Positions 24,901-39,900 of a DNA stretch of 64,000 nucleotides are shown piece after piece. The position numbers and the translations under genes are program-made. The notes under the pieces were generated by a model. It was given only the letters and a program-made list of their open reading frames with translations, ran no database searches and was not told where the DNA came from. This stretch comes from Odontesthes bonariensis (taxonomy: Eukaryota > Chordata > Actinopteri > Atheriniformes > Atherinopsidae), in contig NC_134509.1 of NCBI RefSeq assembly GCF_027942865.1, forward strand, positions 25,416,697-25,480,696, written 5' to 3'. Position 1 is the first letter of the stretch, and each line of letters starts with the position of its first letter.

Positions 24901-27900
24901 GCCGCTCGTGGTCTCGTGATAGCTGCTCATGAGCACCACGCACCTCTTCACGCTCATGTATGGCACTGTCCCGCTCACTTTCTATCCCAGACTGCTGCTG
25001 CTGCAGCTGAGCATTCTGGGCCATGAGGGAGGCACTCTGTGAATTCAGCGTAGACTTTTCCACCTGTAGAGCAACACAAAGGTGTTTGCTGTTAACCAGA
25101 ATCGAGGGCTACCAGAGAGTGTTATAGGAGCTGTTATGTACAGTGTATTATAGAGAATTGATATTCCAATGGCACCTGAAGGTTGGCGTTGTGTGTCTGC
25201 AGAGCTGTGTTGTTTTCCTGCAGCGAGGCAGCCTGCCTTTGCAGAGCGAGAATTTGAGCCTGCTGGCTGTCAGACTGACTTTCTAGCTGTTTTAGTTGGA
25301 CCTGCACTGCCTGCCGTTCTGCCTCCAGTGTCGCATTCTGCAGAGAGGAGAAGATTATTACAACCAAAAAGTAAGGGGCCATCCACATCAGGAACAATAA
25401 CTGTAATATGCCAAACTATAGTTGTAAATACTGTTTAATTTCAAGTGGCTATCATCCAAGTCACAACTTTAAAAATAACGACAGTGGCGAACAAATTGTT
25501 GGGATCACTTTTGAGAGATTTTATGATAAATTAAAACACATGACAGCTAATCAAAATACATCAGCGATCCCAGCCTCTCCTCTGTGGTGCAGCTCCAAGA
25601 CTGTGCTTTAAACGGTTGTGCCGTTTCAGCTCCAGCTCCAACACTCTGGAGCAGCTTCCCCGTCTAAATCAGGTCAGCTTTGAAAGAATCAGTTTAACGG
25701 ATCCACGAACGGATTGTTTGATTTTATCATTACTTCTGTGGGAATGATACACTGTATCACCATTTGTTTTAATGACTATCGACTATATTATTAAATTACT
25801 TCTAATATGCACTTTTTTAGCTATGAGATGATGTTTTTACTGTATGTTTTTTCATTGTTTTTTTTATCTTTTTATCTGTTTTTTTATTGTCCAGCTTTTT
25901 CATCATCATTTGTTGTTCTTAAATGGGTTAATGAGACTGACTAAACTTACTACACTGTTTCTCATTACCATTCAAATTATTTACATTAATAAATATAGAT
26001 GAAAGAGATCATGCTCTTTTCTTTTGTTAAGCTTCTTGACGGTGTAGGAAACACGTTTCCTCTTAAATCACCCAGTCTGGGCTGCATAATACCGCTCATT
26101 GAACATTTTATTAACATAATAATAGACTGAAAATTATACATCGAAAAATATATATAAAACCTCTTTTACATTACTTTGACAAACACTCTTTGGTGTTGAT
26201 GGCGTGACAGAAGTTTATTTACTGATGAAATTGAATTTTGACACATACAAGAATAAAATTAGATTCTTCCAACTCCTCTTGTCTTTGCAGAGTTCTGTGA
26301 ACCCTCAACATTATGTGTTATTCTTTCTCTGAGTTGAAAATCAAAATCAAACATTTAATATCTTTCTTGTTAAAGTTTTTACTCATTGTGGATGGCCCTT
26401 TAGAGTCAGCTTCAGGACAACTTGCATTTTGTTTTCAAGATTAAATCGGTATCAGGGGAAATTCTGACGTTAAAGAGGAAATGATGATGCTTAATACCAC
26501 AGAGACCATGAAAAGCAAACCACTTGCGTTTCTCTCAACTTCAATGTGGCGGTCTTTCAGTCTCAGCAGCTCCTTGGTAGCCTCCTGGCTTTCACGCAGC
26601 CATTCGGTCATGGTCATGCCAGTCTCTGTAGGAGGGCTGGAGCTTGATGTTGTCCACTCCTCCTCATGTCTCTGCTGCAAGGCCTCATAGTTCAGCTTCA
26701 CCTGTGTGATGGAGAGGAGTATTACGAATTGGATCACTAGAAACTGACTGTCCCGCAGGTTAACTTTAAGACATGACTTACAGTTTTCAGCTCATGGCGC
26801 AGCTGTTGGTTCAGGGAGGAGGATTCCTGTAGACGAGCATCTAAGGCAGCCAGCTTGTCATCTTTAATTTGCAAAGACTTTTTAAGAGATGACTCCAACT
26901 CTGATTCCAGCATCTTGAACCTGCTGTATAGATTACAAAAAAAGAGTTTGTCCTCATAGAACTAATATCTTTCACATGGAGAGTGAAAAACACATTAGTT
27001 GCAAGCAGCATGTATGCACCTGTTGTCTGGTGTTTCTTCTTCAGCCTGTACACTCCCGTTGTTCAGGACTCTCATCTCCAGCTCATGGGCCAGCCTCTCC
27101 AGTTCATTGTTTCTCTGCTGGGTCTTCAGCTTCTCACTCACCAGCTCCTGAGGATGGACAATATGCCACGATTAGACTGAAAACATTTCAGTCATTACCA
27201 AAAACATGGCTTGAGGGATGGCCTTCTCAGCTGGTTGGTCCTCAACTTTTATCTAACTAAAATATCTTGGAATAACTTGATGGATAGCCATAATATTCAC
27301 CACACACAGCCATGCCTCCCACCTGATGCACTGTTTGGAGCTTTGTGCTAATCATTATGATGAATGATATAAGAATTACTTAGCCTCAGCATGTTAGCAT
27401 TGTCATTATAAAGATGTAACACAATGATATTAGCACTTAGCTCAAAGCCCCACTGCCTGAGAACAGTCTAGCAGAGTTATCTTTAAAAATAAAGTTAAAT
27501 TATTCCATTCATAGAAAGAATAAGGTTTGAGGAAGTTTAAGAAATATAACATAGAGGAGATGATGAAATTTTGATTTGGGATAAACCTGTGTCCTTTATT
27601 ACAAAAGGCTGAAATGTTAATCACCTTCTGTACTGTAATGATGATGATACCTCATAAAAAGTGAATGAAGCACGATATATAGAAGCTTGAAACCTGTCTT
27701 ACTGTAATACAAAAACAGTTTATTATAGTGTAACTTTTCTTTTTTTAATCAAAAGTAGAAAACAAAAACACATATTTAGTCAATACTCACCTCCCTGAGG
27801 GTTGCCAGGGTCCTCTGGTCAATAGCAGCTTGCTTCATCAGTTCTCTGTTGTCTCTTTCCAGCCCTTTGACCCTTTCAGCAGTTTCCCTTAACCCCTCCA

Positions 27901-30900
27901 CCTCCTTCACTAGAAAACGCATCTCTCTTTCCAAGGTGGACATCCTGACATTATTGCTGTCTAAGTTGGCTTCCTGAATTTCAGTCTGGAACAGATGAGG
28001 ATACAGTAGATCAGTCTAACCAAGAGTACAGAGGAAGTCTTTCAAAGATTATTGTTGATTAGCAATATTAGCAAGATTATTAGCAACTGAAACCTTTTTT
28101 ACTGTGAAAACAAGGCTTTTTACCTGCTGCCGAAGCCGTCGATTTTCCTTCCCTAGTTGCCTCTTGTCTCTCTCCAGAGCCGTAGCTTCCTGCTCCAGGC
28201 TCTGCTTCTCTGTTTCTAGTTGCTCCATGCGCCTTGCAGAGATCCGGAGTTCTTCTAAGGAGGCCTGCAGAGTCTGGTTTTCTGCTTCCAGCTCTTGAAC
28301 TTCTGCTTCCAAACGATGAATTTTTCGATCTCAAGAGAAGAAGGGTAAAAGAAGTTAACAATTTTTGTAATGATGTTATGACTGCATATTTAGGTTAGAA
28401 TTAATCTCACAGAACCTACCTGAAGTCTCAAGTGAAATCTGTAGTTGCTGATTAACTGTATCCAGAGTCCTGCACTTAGCCTCCAGTCGCTGTGTGTGCT
28501 TGCTGGCATAGGAAGAATGTGCTGGAAGACCTGAGAGGATGCTCTCATGGCAAGGACTGCTTCTCTTTGAGCGAGGGGAATGATCATGTAATCCAACAAC
28601 ACCGTGAAGCCTACTTTGATTTTTTTCAAAGACTTTCAGATCTGACACAATTTCTTTAATATGTTCTCCACTGCCTAGATCCTCCAGCTGTCCTTTCTCC
28701 TGCATATGATGGTCTGCATTTTCTGTGCAAAGGATCTCACTCTGGACTCCCTCCAGCTCTTCTGTGTGGAGTTGCTGATGGCAGTTTGAATCTCCATTCG
28801 AGATCTGCTGAGTAAGTGCACTGAGGGGGGGTGCATCAGTGTGGTTTTGTAGAATTGAGCTGGAGGTTTGCAACACTGAGGATTCCTCTAGTGACGAGGT
28901 AAAGTTGTTGGCGGTACACACCGGATGGTTGCTACGTTTGGTTTGTGTGCTGCTGTTGTAAGCAAAAGCTCTGAGCTCCTCTATGATCCTCAGGAGACTT
29001 TGGTTCTCCTTCTCCAGCTTCAGCATCCGACTACGCGTCCTCTCACTGACCTCCTCGCTTAGTGTTTGCTGCCCTTTAGACACACATGCATACACAGAAC
29101 ATCAACTATTGTTGGAATAAAAGTGGAAACTCAAGATAAACACAAGGCAAGTCAAGTATTAAATGTTCATATTGATCTTATATTGTCTTTATGCTACTTA
29201 AGCCTATTATGAACAAAAATTAGGTCAATTTGGCTTCTAAGTTTGGAAAATGTGACTAACGAGATGCTCAATTAAAAGGTGCAAGAACCACAATCCCTTT
29301 TTCATTGAGCCTGAACCTTGGGGCTGAGACACCCATAAAATGAAAAATAAAGTAATTGATAAAACTACTAAATAAGGACTGTTAGGACTGTTTATTAGGT
29401 ATCTGCCTTCATTTGAAAGAGCTTCACTGAAACCACCCAAAAAATATACCACTACATGCAAACTGGAGGCGAGGATATTATAAGGCATCTTTAGGACCGT
29501 CTTTTAGGTAGATAAAATTTGGGCTTCGTCAATTCAGATGAGTCATATTTGTGAACTAAAACTATGTTTTAGATCTCTGTTGGACTTTAATTAGGGGGAT
29601 CCTGATCAGTACAGGAAGGCCAAATATGACCTCTTGAGGGCCATTAAATCTGCTAAACGGACCTACAGGTCCAGGGTGGAGTCCAGCTACCATGGCTCTG
29701 ACCCCAGGCGCATGTGGAGTGGACTACAAGCCATCACAGAGTACAAAGGGAGGGGCTGCAGTGAAACCCAGTCCTCTGCACTACAACCAGACGAGCTGAA
29801 CGCCTTCTATACTCGTTTTGAGAAGGCCAGTAACCCCCCTGTAGTGTAACTACCTGATGACCGTGACAGCAGTATGCCTACTCTGTCTGTAGCGGAGGTG
29901 AGGCAGTGCCTCAAAAAGGTCAACCCTCGCAAGGCCCCGGGCCCCAATGGCATTTCAGGTAGGGCCCTCGGGGGGGGGGGGTTAACCAGCTTGCAGGGGT
30001 CTTTAGTGATATCTTCAACCTCTCCCTCAGCCTATCCGTACTCCCCACCTGCTTCAAGAGGACCACCATCGTCCCAGTGCCTAAGAACACTAAAGCCACC
30101 AGCATGAATGACTATCGCCCGATAGCATTGACCTCTGTCATCATGAAGTGCTTCGAGCGGCTGGTCAAATCATTCATCTGCTCCTCACTGCCTCCCACCC
30201 TGGACCCGATGCAGTTTGCATACCGGTCCAACAGGTCTACAGATGACGCCATCACCCTGACAGTGCATACCGCTCTCTCCCACCTGGAAAAGAGGGATTC
30301 GTATGTGAGGATGCTGTTTATTGATTACAGCTCAGCGTTCAACACCATCATCCCCTCCAGACTCGTCTCCAAGCTTGCAGACCTGGGACTAAACACCTCC
30401 CTCTGCAAATGGATCTACAGCTTCCTGACGGGGAGGCCACAGGTGGTGAGACTCGGTGACCGCACTTCAGCTACAGTGGTCACAAACACTGGCACCCCCC
30501 AGGGTTGTGTGCTCAGCCCCCTCCTGTTCTCCTTGTTCACACATGACTGTGCGTCAATGCACAGTTCCAACCTAATCGTGAAGTTTGCTGATGACACAAC
30601 CATCGTGGGCCTCACTAACAGTGACGAGTCAGCCTACAGAGAGGAGGTTGACACCCTAACAACATGGTGTCAGGAGAACCACCTCTCTCTCAACATCAGC
30701 AAAACTAAGGAGATGATCGTGGACTTTAGGAGGCGGCAGGGGGTGGAGCATGCACCCCTCCACATTAACGGATCTGAAGTAGAAAAGGTCAGCTGCTTCA
30801 AGTTCCTTGGGGTTAATATCAGCCATGATCTCACCTGGTCTGCCCACACAGACAAGGTGGTCAAAGCTGCCCGGAAACGCCTCTTCTTCCTGAGGAGACT

Positions 30901-33900
30901 CAAGAAGTTTGGCATGAACCCAGTCATCCTCACCAACTTTTATAGGTGCACTATAGAAAGCATCCTGACTGGTAGCATCTCAGTGTGGTTCGGGAGCTGC
31001 ACAGCCATGGACCGTAAGGCCCTACGCAATGTGGTCCGATCTCCTGAGTGCATCATTGGTAGGAAACTCCCAACCCTTCAGGACATCTACCACACAAGAT
31101 GTCTTCGTAGAGCTGTCAGAATCCTAAAAGACTGCCATCACCCATCCTTCAGACTGTTCACCATGCTGCCTTCTGGAAGGCGGTACAGAAGCATCCGGTC
31201 TCGCACCCGCAGAATGGAGAACAGTTTCTATCCTAAGGCCATCAGGCTCCTAAATGGACTATAATGCACTCTCATCACTTACACACTCGACACTTACACT
31301 TATACTTTACACACTTTATACTTTACACATGCCTACCTCCACTGCTGTTTGCACTGCAACTTGCAATATTGCACAATATTGTATTTTTTATTTTACCTTA
31401 TGTTATAGGTCAGTATAGCTCTTAGATTAGCATAGGCTATTATGTGTATTATACTGTATGTTCAGTACAGCTCTTGTAATTAGCGTTAAAATGTATATTG
31501 TAGTATCCACATTGCCTATTTATTGTTACTGTCTTGTTAGAGTACTTATGGCATGACATGTTATGGCATGTTATGTCTTGTTATGGTAGCTGCTGTACGG
31601 TGTCCTGTCCTAAGAATTTCAGTGCCCAGTCCGACTCTGTTGTTCTGTGTATCTGACAATAAAAGACTTGACTTGACTTGACTTGGACAATCAAAAAACC
31701 ATTAACTTTCAGTTATCCTCAACACTCAACAATGAATCAGACGGTGAAGCTGACAATGCTGTCATGTTGGCCAAACAGGTCCAGATTCACCTAATGGAAA
31801 CATCCAATGTCTTCTTAGAGGTACAGGAGTTAAGAGCATTGTGGTGCAAATACAAACATTCATACACAGCTCCAAAACGGTTTCCTAGCTGAATCCGTAT
31901 CTCTAAACAATTTCAGTATCATAAAACAATGGTTTAAGACTATCTCTTTACTCTCCTCAAAGACTTTAATCATTGTGCTCAATTCATCTCAGAAAGGCAA
32001 CAAATTTCAAAAGTTAAATTTCCTAATGCACTTTTAAAGTTAATTCTAGCTTGCAATTTTTAATTGGAGAATAAAGTATTAGTGTAACAGCTGTAATCCT
32101 GGTACTAAAGTGTAAAAAGTTCATAATTAATCTTTGTTCATCTTAAATTAGTTTTAAATTTGGTTCTGCATAATTAAAAAATAAACCAACAGGCTAAAAA
32201 TTCCTTTTTGTGAATGTGTTAAGCATACACATCTACTTTTACCTGCCTTGTAACATCCATCACCACAGACTCCTACACCAGCTCTTACCCTGGGAGTTTT
32301 CTGAGGTTTTGGAGAGCTGCTCCAGCTCCCAGCCCAGATGTTGGGATTCTTCCATGCTTCTCCTCTGTGCCAAACACAAAGCCAGGTTCTCCTCCTGCAA
32401 CTCCTCAATGCGCCTCCTATCTACCTCCTTCTCCTGAAGTCAAAACACAAAGTAGCAGTGTGAGAAGAGAATCTGTCCACCTGCTGTGAGGACTAGCTGA
32501 GCATTAAGGCCCAATCGTAATTCTATCCCTTAGCCCGATCACTTGGATAAACCCCTACGTTTAGCCTAGTTAACATACTCATTTTCTTTTGGGGATTAAG
32601 TAGCCATCCCCAAATGAGCCAGAACACCCTTATTGAGGGGCTATTTGACCACTACTTCTTAATACTCTACAAATAATTAGCACCTTACGTCTGGAAAATG
32701 GAATAGTAGGGCCAAGTGTTGGAATTGAGATTGGGTCTAAATCTAGAGGAGGACTTAGATGTGTATGTATGTGCATTGTAGATGTTTTTTTTAAGTACAT
32801 CATAACTACAACTACATCAGTGACCTCTGTTGTAATTTCTGAAAGAGGCTTATCTCAAAGCAGCACAAAAGAAAAAGAGTTGTCAGAGCTCTGGTCACTC
32901 TTGTTTCTTTTAATGGACATGATCCTGATCTACACAAAAATTAAAAGGCTATTCCTTTGGCAGGCTCCAACTCTCCACCAGTTTTCATGAAATCCGTCCT
33001 GGATGTTTTTATGAAATCTTTCCAAAAAAAACCCCAAACAAACAGAAACAATCAACTTCTGTCTATGCTCTAGCCTTGGCAGAGTAGCAAGAATGCGTCT
33101 TTGTGTGCAGATGTCTGACCTGCTCCAGGTCGTGGACTCGGGCCTTCAGCAGCAGACTGTGCTTCTCCAGCTGATGGATCTTATCTGTGCGTGCTCTCCA
33201 GCCTTCCAGCTGATCCTCCAACACTTCTTTGGTCTCTTGGAGCACCCTGTTATCCTCCTTTAGCTCCTGGCATACAAAATAGATCGATACAGTTTATCTT
33301 ATACACACAAAGTTTTTTAATTGAAATGTTCCCATACAACTTTCCTTTTTAACATCATAAGAGCAATAGCTGTATTCAAATTTCAAAGCATGTGTAGCCA
33401 GACTCAAGTCTTGAAATAACAGGCAAAATATTTGTACTCCTTTGACCTCCACTTTGGCCTTGTAGAACTCCATTTTGTGCAGCTGCTCTCTGTAGCGTCC
33501 GACTTCACTCTCCAGCTTGTCTGCCTTAATGGCTCTCTCTCTCAGGGCATCTAGCTCGTCACGGTACGTTCGGGCAGCACGTGCATCTACGAGCAGCTGG
33601 GAGTTCTGGTGAAGGTCCACACAAAGATACAATTTATGGTACAGCCTTAAAGTATAAATGCACTATTACAGAAGTTTCTCTTCTCACACAGTATATCTTT
33701 TCAGTTTTTTATGTTTAAAGCTGCACTAATAAACATATCTATGGACAAAATACAGCGTTTGATCTAAAACAGTTTTGCAGTGTTTAAGCGTGCAGGTTTG
33801 GTTTTTTGCTTTAGCATGATAACTTTTATCAAATTAGTTTTCAGGTGCAGCAAGCTGCTATTAGCTAAAATTTTAGAGAAACACACTATATGCAACTGGC

Positions 33901-36900
33901 AGAGCAAGTTAGTGTCAGTTTGTTGGAGCACTAGGTGGCTAAAGAACTAAATATTGATTAGAAAAGCTGATAGAGGCCAAATATAGAGCCAAAAAGAGAA
34001 AATAGTGACTTTTTTGTTGCATATATCAGAAGGTGCAATACCACAGACTCCAAAACATCTGTGGTTCCAACAGACTCCCATTTAAAAACATCCGTTACAC
34101 ATTATGTAAGTTTTACTCCTTCTGACCAACGTGCAGGTGATCTCTAATTCAATTTTAATGGAATAAGAAATAAATCGCTGCGATTTCTTCTTCTGGACTT
34201 CATACCTCCTGCTGGATCCTCTTCAGCTCTGCCTCCATGTTCTCAAGCTCATGTCTGCTGTCGAGCATCTGTTCACTTTTCTCTTCTCTGTGGTCATACG
34301 TGCAGTACAAAGACATAATTAGAAGAATAGGTTAATCCAGAGATCATTTCAAAGGATAAGGAGCCTTTTTTATTCATGCTGTCACAACAAAACTGAATTA
34401 AAGCATCAAACTTAGATCTGATTGAACCTCATTCTATATTCTATACCACATTCAATAGATGTGTGTTATTTTAAAGATAGTCTATTACAGATTACATATC
34501 TTAAGCATTCTTATGCACAAAAACAACCAATGTTAGGCAAGACTAATAAAAAGTACAATGTCAAGTCATGCCTGATTTCTGCATGTGTATGTTCTGAGGC
34601 AACTGTACATGAACCTGAACATCCTAATAAGAAAGGACAATACAGCAGAGGCAAATGAATGGGGAGCAAAGATGGAACAGAAAGCTTGATTAGATTAGGG
34701 TAAGTGCGCATGGTATCTGCTGAAATGCAGAGCAAATGTGGGTCAGTGACAGTGCACAGCCATGGAACCTGCCAAGCAGGCAGCAATGTGGGCCAAACTC
34801 CTCGGGGTATCTGTTATCCTGTACTACCTCTCACGCTGCCTCTCACCCACTCTCTATTGGCAGCTCCAGAGAAGAAGAGCCAACCCTTTATCAATAACCA
34901 CCCTGAAGAAAAACTCTGCATCATTCAAAATTTTTCACAGGGAGTAAAATACTTTCGCTACCAAATTCATGGAAAGATAATAGAAAATTCAGCTGATTAG
35001 TTTAAATCCGATATGATGATACTGCCTCTATCACAGTCTGGAAAAACCCTGTAATAACATATAAAAGACTTTTCAGAATGTTACTTTTGTAAATGTTAAC
35101 TTTTATCAACTGTCTCAAATAGAATATATTTTAGGTGCATGATATAATTTGAACTACAACTCATCACACACACAGAAGTGAACTTGAATATATACACACA
35201 TAGTCCTTGAGTGCTTAAAAATGACTTAATCCATTGATTCAATATAATTATACTACCAAAACAATGTGATATACTTCCCCTGCCACTCCATGGGATTGCA
35301 GTATATTCATATCTTAGTACAATGGGATTTAATTTTTTTTTAATGAATCCGTATTTTTGCTACGATTTTATGGCTGAAACATTTTTAGAAAATGATTAAG
35401 TTCTGAGAACAGAAATACAATAAGCAAAAGTATTCTTTATTTCTCAATTCGTTGCTTACAGTTCTTGTCTAAGTCGTCTCATCTTCGCCTTGGAGTCAGC
35501 CAGTTCCACAGCCAGGTGTTGCTGAGTCCCTGCCTGCTGCTGTTGCATGCTGGGAGAAAAGCTTGTGGACTGTGGGCTAGAGGGGCTACTGAGAAAGCTC
35601 ACAACTCCTTCCTTTTCCTGGATTAGCTCTCTTATGATCTACACAGAGGGAGGGAGAAAAATGCACGGGTGAGAGGGGAGATATCACCCATTCTCTGCTT
35701 TTTCCTTATTTCTCACTCTGAGAGTTATGAATGTGTTCAAATAATCTGTGTTACTCAGAATTGTACATTTCAAGTTTTGGCCACAATAGAATTCACAGGA
35801 AAGATGCAGTTGACACTGTACCTCCAGATGAGTGTCTCTCTGGTCCAGCAGGTATTGGAGGTGTGTGGCCATGTTCCTTATAACTACCACCTTCTCCTCT
35901 GAGCACATGTCACTGGACTCCAGCCATTGCAGATCCAGCACATTGTCCTGGCTATGGGTCAACTTTCAAACATGGAAAGAAAGCAGTGTGAGCTGTGTAG
36001 AATCAATGATGCACAACTATACACACATACACTTGTTTTGCAACAAGACTGTGGCCTGCAAAGCACGTTATAATACTGAAAGTATGATACCTCTTGAATG
36101 TGTGCAGCAATCGCAGCTTTTGTGTCAAAATCAAGGGTTTGAATCCGCTCAATGTACTCCTCTTTTTTCTCACACTGCAATTATGACAAAAATGACAAGC
36201 ACAAATTTGGCAAAGTGCCCTAAACAAAGTGACAAATATATGAGGGAAGTCCTAATTAAATGACAGCAAATGTCAGTCAGTATTTACCTGAACTGCACAT
36301 CCCAACAGTAATAGCAAAAGTTTCTTCATTTCTTCCAGACTTTGTTCTGTGAGGAGTAGAAAAAGGTTGATCCTCTCAACTGACGTAGAGGGACTGCCAC
36401 AGTTCAGCTGAACAGAGTTCTGGCTGGTGAATTTGGGTCACCATTTGCCAAAGCCTCACCATCACAAGCAAGAGCTGTTATCAGACTGATAGTGTGCAAT
36501 CGAATTAAAATGGTACTAGAAAGAGTTCAAACAGTCTGTCTGAGAGGAAATACGGACACTGTTACAGTTTTAAGTGCAGAGCAGCTTAACATTTTTAGGA
36601 GAAAATGCAACTGGAATTACATTGTTGACTTTTTAAAACAAGAATCACTTCATTTACATTTTTTGCTATATTTTTCATGAATGGTTTCTCTCCCATCAGA
36701 ATCAAATTTTTGTACAACAAATAACACCAAGTCTGTCTCACATGTGTCACAATATTCATTGGGAAATCAAGCAGTATGGGCCGCTGAGCATCAGCATACA
36801 GACTAAGCAGATTTTCAGCCAACTACTAACTTTACAGCTCTAAATAAAGGGAGAGATGGAGAATACCGTGGCCTGTTTTAAAAAAAGCATACCACAGTAA

Positions 36901-39900
36901 GGAGTCCTGCCAAGCAGCAGCACGTCTGGCAAAGGAACCATGATCAATTGTCTCAGATTATCCTGCAGAAAAGAGAAACAGAAGAGGAGACGAGTAGTGA
37001 AAAACAACATAAGCGTATTTTGGTTAAAGTGAAACAAGGGCGGATTAAAACACTTCTTGAAATCTTGCCAAAGTACTTGAATGGACATGGACGTATGTAT
37101 GAACGGCACATAGCACCTTACTAAACACGTGTATAGAAATGCAGCCAACAAATGGGTGAGAGTTGTGAATGGGTAGATGACGAAGCCAGTTTCCCTGGTG
37201 CAGTGCTGAAATCCTCCAAAACTGTTTTGTGCGCCCTTGTTTCGGGCTATCGGAGACTTGGGTCCCTGAATGTGTGCACAGTATGTGTAAGTTCTGGTGA
37301 GTACACACAGAGTAGTAATCGTTCTTAACAGCTCCTCATGGAAGAACAGTAAGTAGAGATTTGGTGAATAACACTAGTTATATAGCGTTTGATGCAGAAC
37401 AGTCTAGCTTGCAGCCACTGTGACCCTTTAAGAACACTTATACTGACACTAAAACTCCTTATTTTACCAAATGTCAATTTGAGAGGAATAAACGGCTGTT
37501 TTTTTGTTTAACTGTTGATCCATGGGAGACGTAGAGAGCAGACATTCAGCATTGCATGCTTTTTAGCAATGTTCAGATGTGGGTTTACCACTGAGATCCA
37601 AACTGGAATATTTTATGAATTGTTTGCCAAAAATGTTGTGCAGACATCCGTGGTCCCCCAGAAGATTAAGCGTACTGATTTCGCAACCTCACGACTTTTG
37701 TTCTAGCTTGAAAATGAAGTTCACAATTAGTTCACATTCAGTGAAACACCTGACATTTTTTGAAGGACTGCCATGGAATTTTGCTGGACCTCAGAGGATA
37801 AAGCCAGATGACTTTGGTGGTCTACTGATTTAAATGAAGCATATCCGATGAAACACAATGCCTGTTTGCTTGATAGTACAACTAAAACCCACACAATTAA
37901 TGGTGCACAATCCTATCTTCAGCTAAACTTTGCGTTCAGCGAGATTAGGGACATGTTAAATTAAAGCACTAATCATTTTAAGGATTGCAAAAGCAAAATA
38001 TCAGCATGCTAGATTTTTCCATGTGAGCTTGTTCGCATAATTTAGCATCGTGTTAATTCAGACAGGTCACTCACTCAAGCTCAGCCCAACTCAGTACATC
38101 AGTTGGTCAGCCTGAATCGCCTGATTGATCAGCTTCTTCTATTCTGCACATTCAGTCGGTAAATCTCAACAGAGCGCTCAATTTAAACATCATTAGCCGG
38201 CCTACATACCTTTGTTTCCCCATCTGCAAGCTGTTTTACAAACAGCCTCTACTCTAGCTCATCTCTTTCAAACTGTGTTTGAGTTCGTCACTATCATGTC
38301 TGTCGTTGATCCTGCTTTTTCCTGCATTATATTGTTTTTTTCCCCCCTGCCTCAGGAATTCCACAAATGAATGTGGCATTGCAGGGAGGTCCCAGAACAG
38401 AGCCAAACCACCAAGATAAAGTGCTGTAAATTGCTTCTGTAATTGCAAATGATTCGAATAATCTTTTAGCCAAGAGCAGTCCTGAGTGAACAAGAATTTA
38501 GCTACAAATCACAGTTAATTATTATTATTTTTTTAAACCAATCGAGCGATCAAGTCTTTAAACTAACCTCAGATCATAACAATAACCAAAAATAGATGGC
38601 AGCATCTTTTTAGAGCTGCCCTAGATATACAGCACTTTATGATGAATCATTTTAATACTGACGCGTGCATGAATAGCTACAGTTTGTCTCAAATATTAGC
38701 TTGACACAAATCAGTAATGTTTACTCTCATATATTGTGAGTAATATTGAATAGGATCATAGCAAACCCTTGAGAGCAGACTGAAAACTGCCCAGAACAAC
38801 TGACTTTATGAGAAAAAAAAAAATATGCACACGTGTGTATATCAGTCTATCTGAGGACACTAAATTATTGAAAACCCATTATTCGTTCAGTATGCTAATC
38901 TACAGCTTAGAGCATGTCTCTTTCCTCAGTGAAACGGCTTTTCTTCTGATCTTACAGGATCTGAAATCTCACCTCAGGTCATTAACATGTGTCATTACTC
39001 TGCCACAGAAAGACAATCCAACATTTGATCATCCCTGGTGCCCAATCATGAGGCTCATGACTTTTGTGTGTCACTGTAAAGCTCTGTCTGTAGCTCTGAA
39101 TGCAGCTTTACTTTCAGCTGTGCTCTAACGTCACTCTCGTGGGTGATTACACAGATGTTAACATGGCTGATATTTAGGCCACACATCTTAAGAAGAACTA
39201 GTTGATCTGCTTGAACACAAGTTACAGCAAAGAGCGCGGGCACCCGGGCACAATACAAAACTGGAGTAGAATCCAAAATAAAATGTAATCTGATTTAGAC
39301 AGATTGAAAACTTTGAATATGTAGCTTTAATGCTTTGTATATCCTATATATACATATATATGTCCAAATAGATATGTATAAATATATGTATAAGATAGTA
39401 GGGAAGGGAATGTCGAAAAACTTACCAGATAAAATGTTTTGATTTGCTGAACAAGAAAGTTCAGGTTCTGGATCCTCTGACTTGGATCCCTGCAGACTTT
39501 GTTTGCACCCTGAGGTGCAGCTGAGGGATTTCTAAAAAAAAAATGGAAACCAAAAGAAGGTCATTATACCTAACATATCTGCTATTCACAAACTGAGAAT
39601 TGCTTGTCATTTGAATGGGGTGAGTGGAAGCTGAGAGCTGGTAAAAGTCTTGGCTGTGAGGACGCCATTCATTCCTAACATTAGCCTGTGTGACATCATT
39701 CCTTTTAGCTTCCAAACTGGAGTGTTTTTTAGTTAAATGGGGGTGGCATTACACTTTCCACCTCAAAGGAATCCCTGTTGCCCCAACTTTGAGCTGTTGG
39801 CTTGAGCCCGGAATCTGGGTTTGAACTGTCAAGGCTATATAACAAGATTTGCTGGCACAACAGACAGATAGATTTTATATATATTTTGACTCTAATATAG

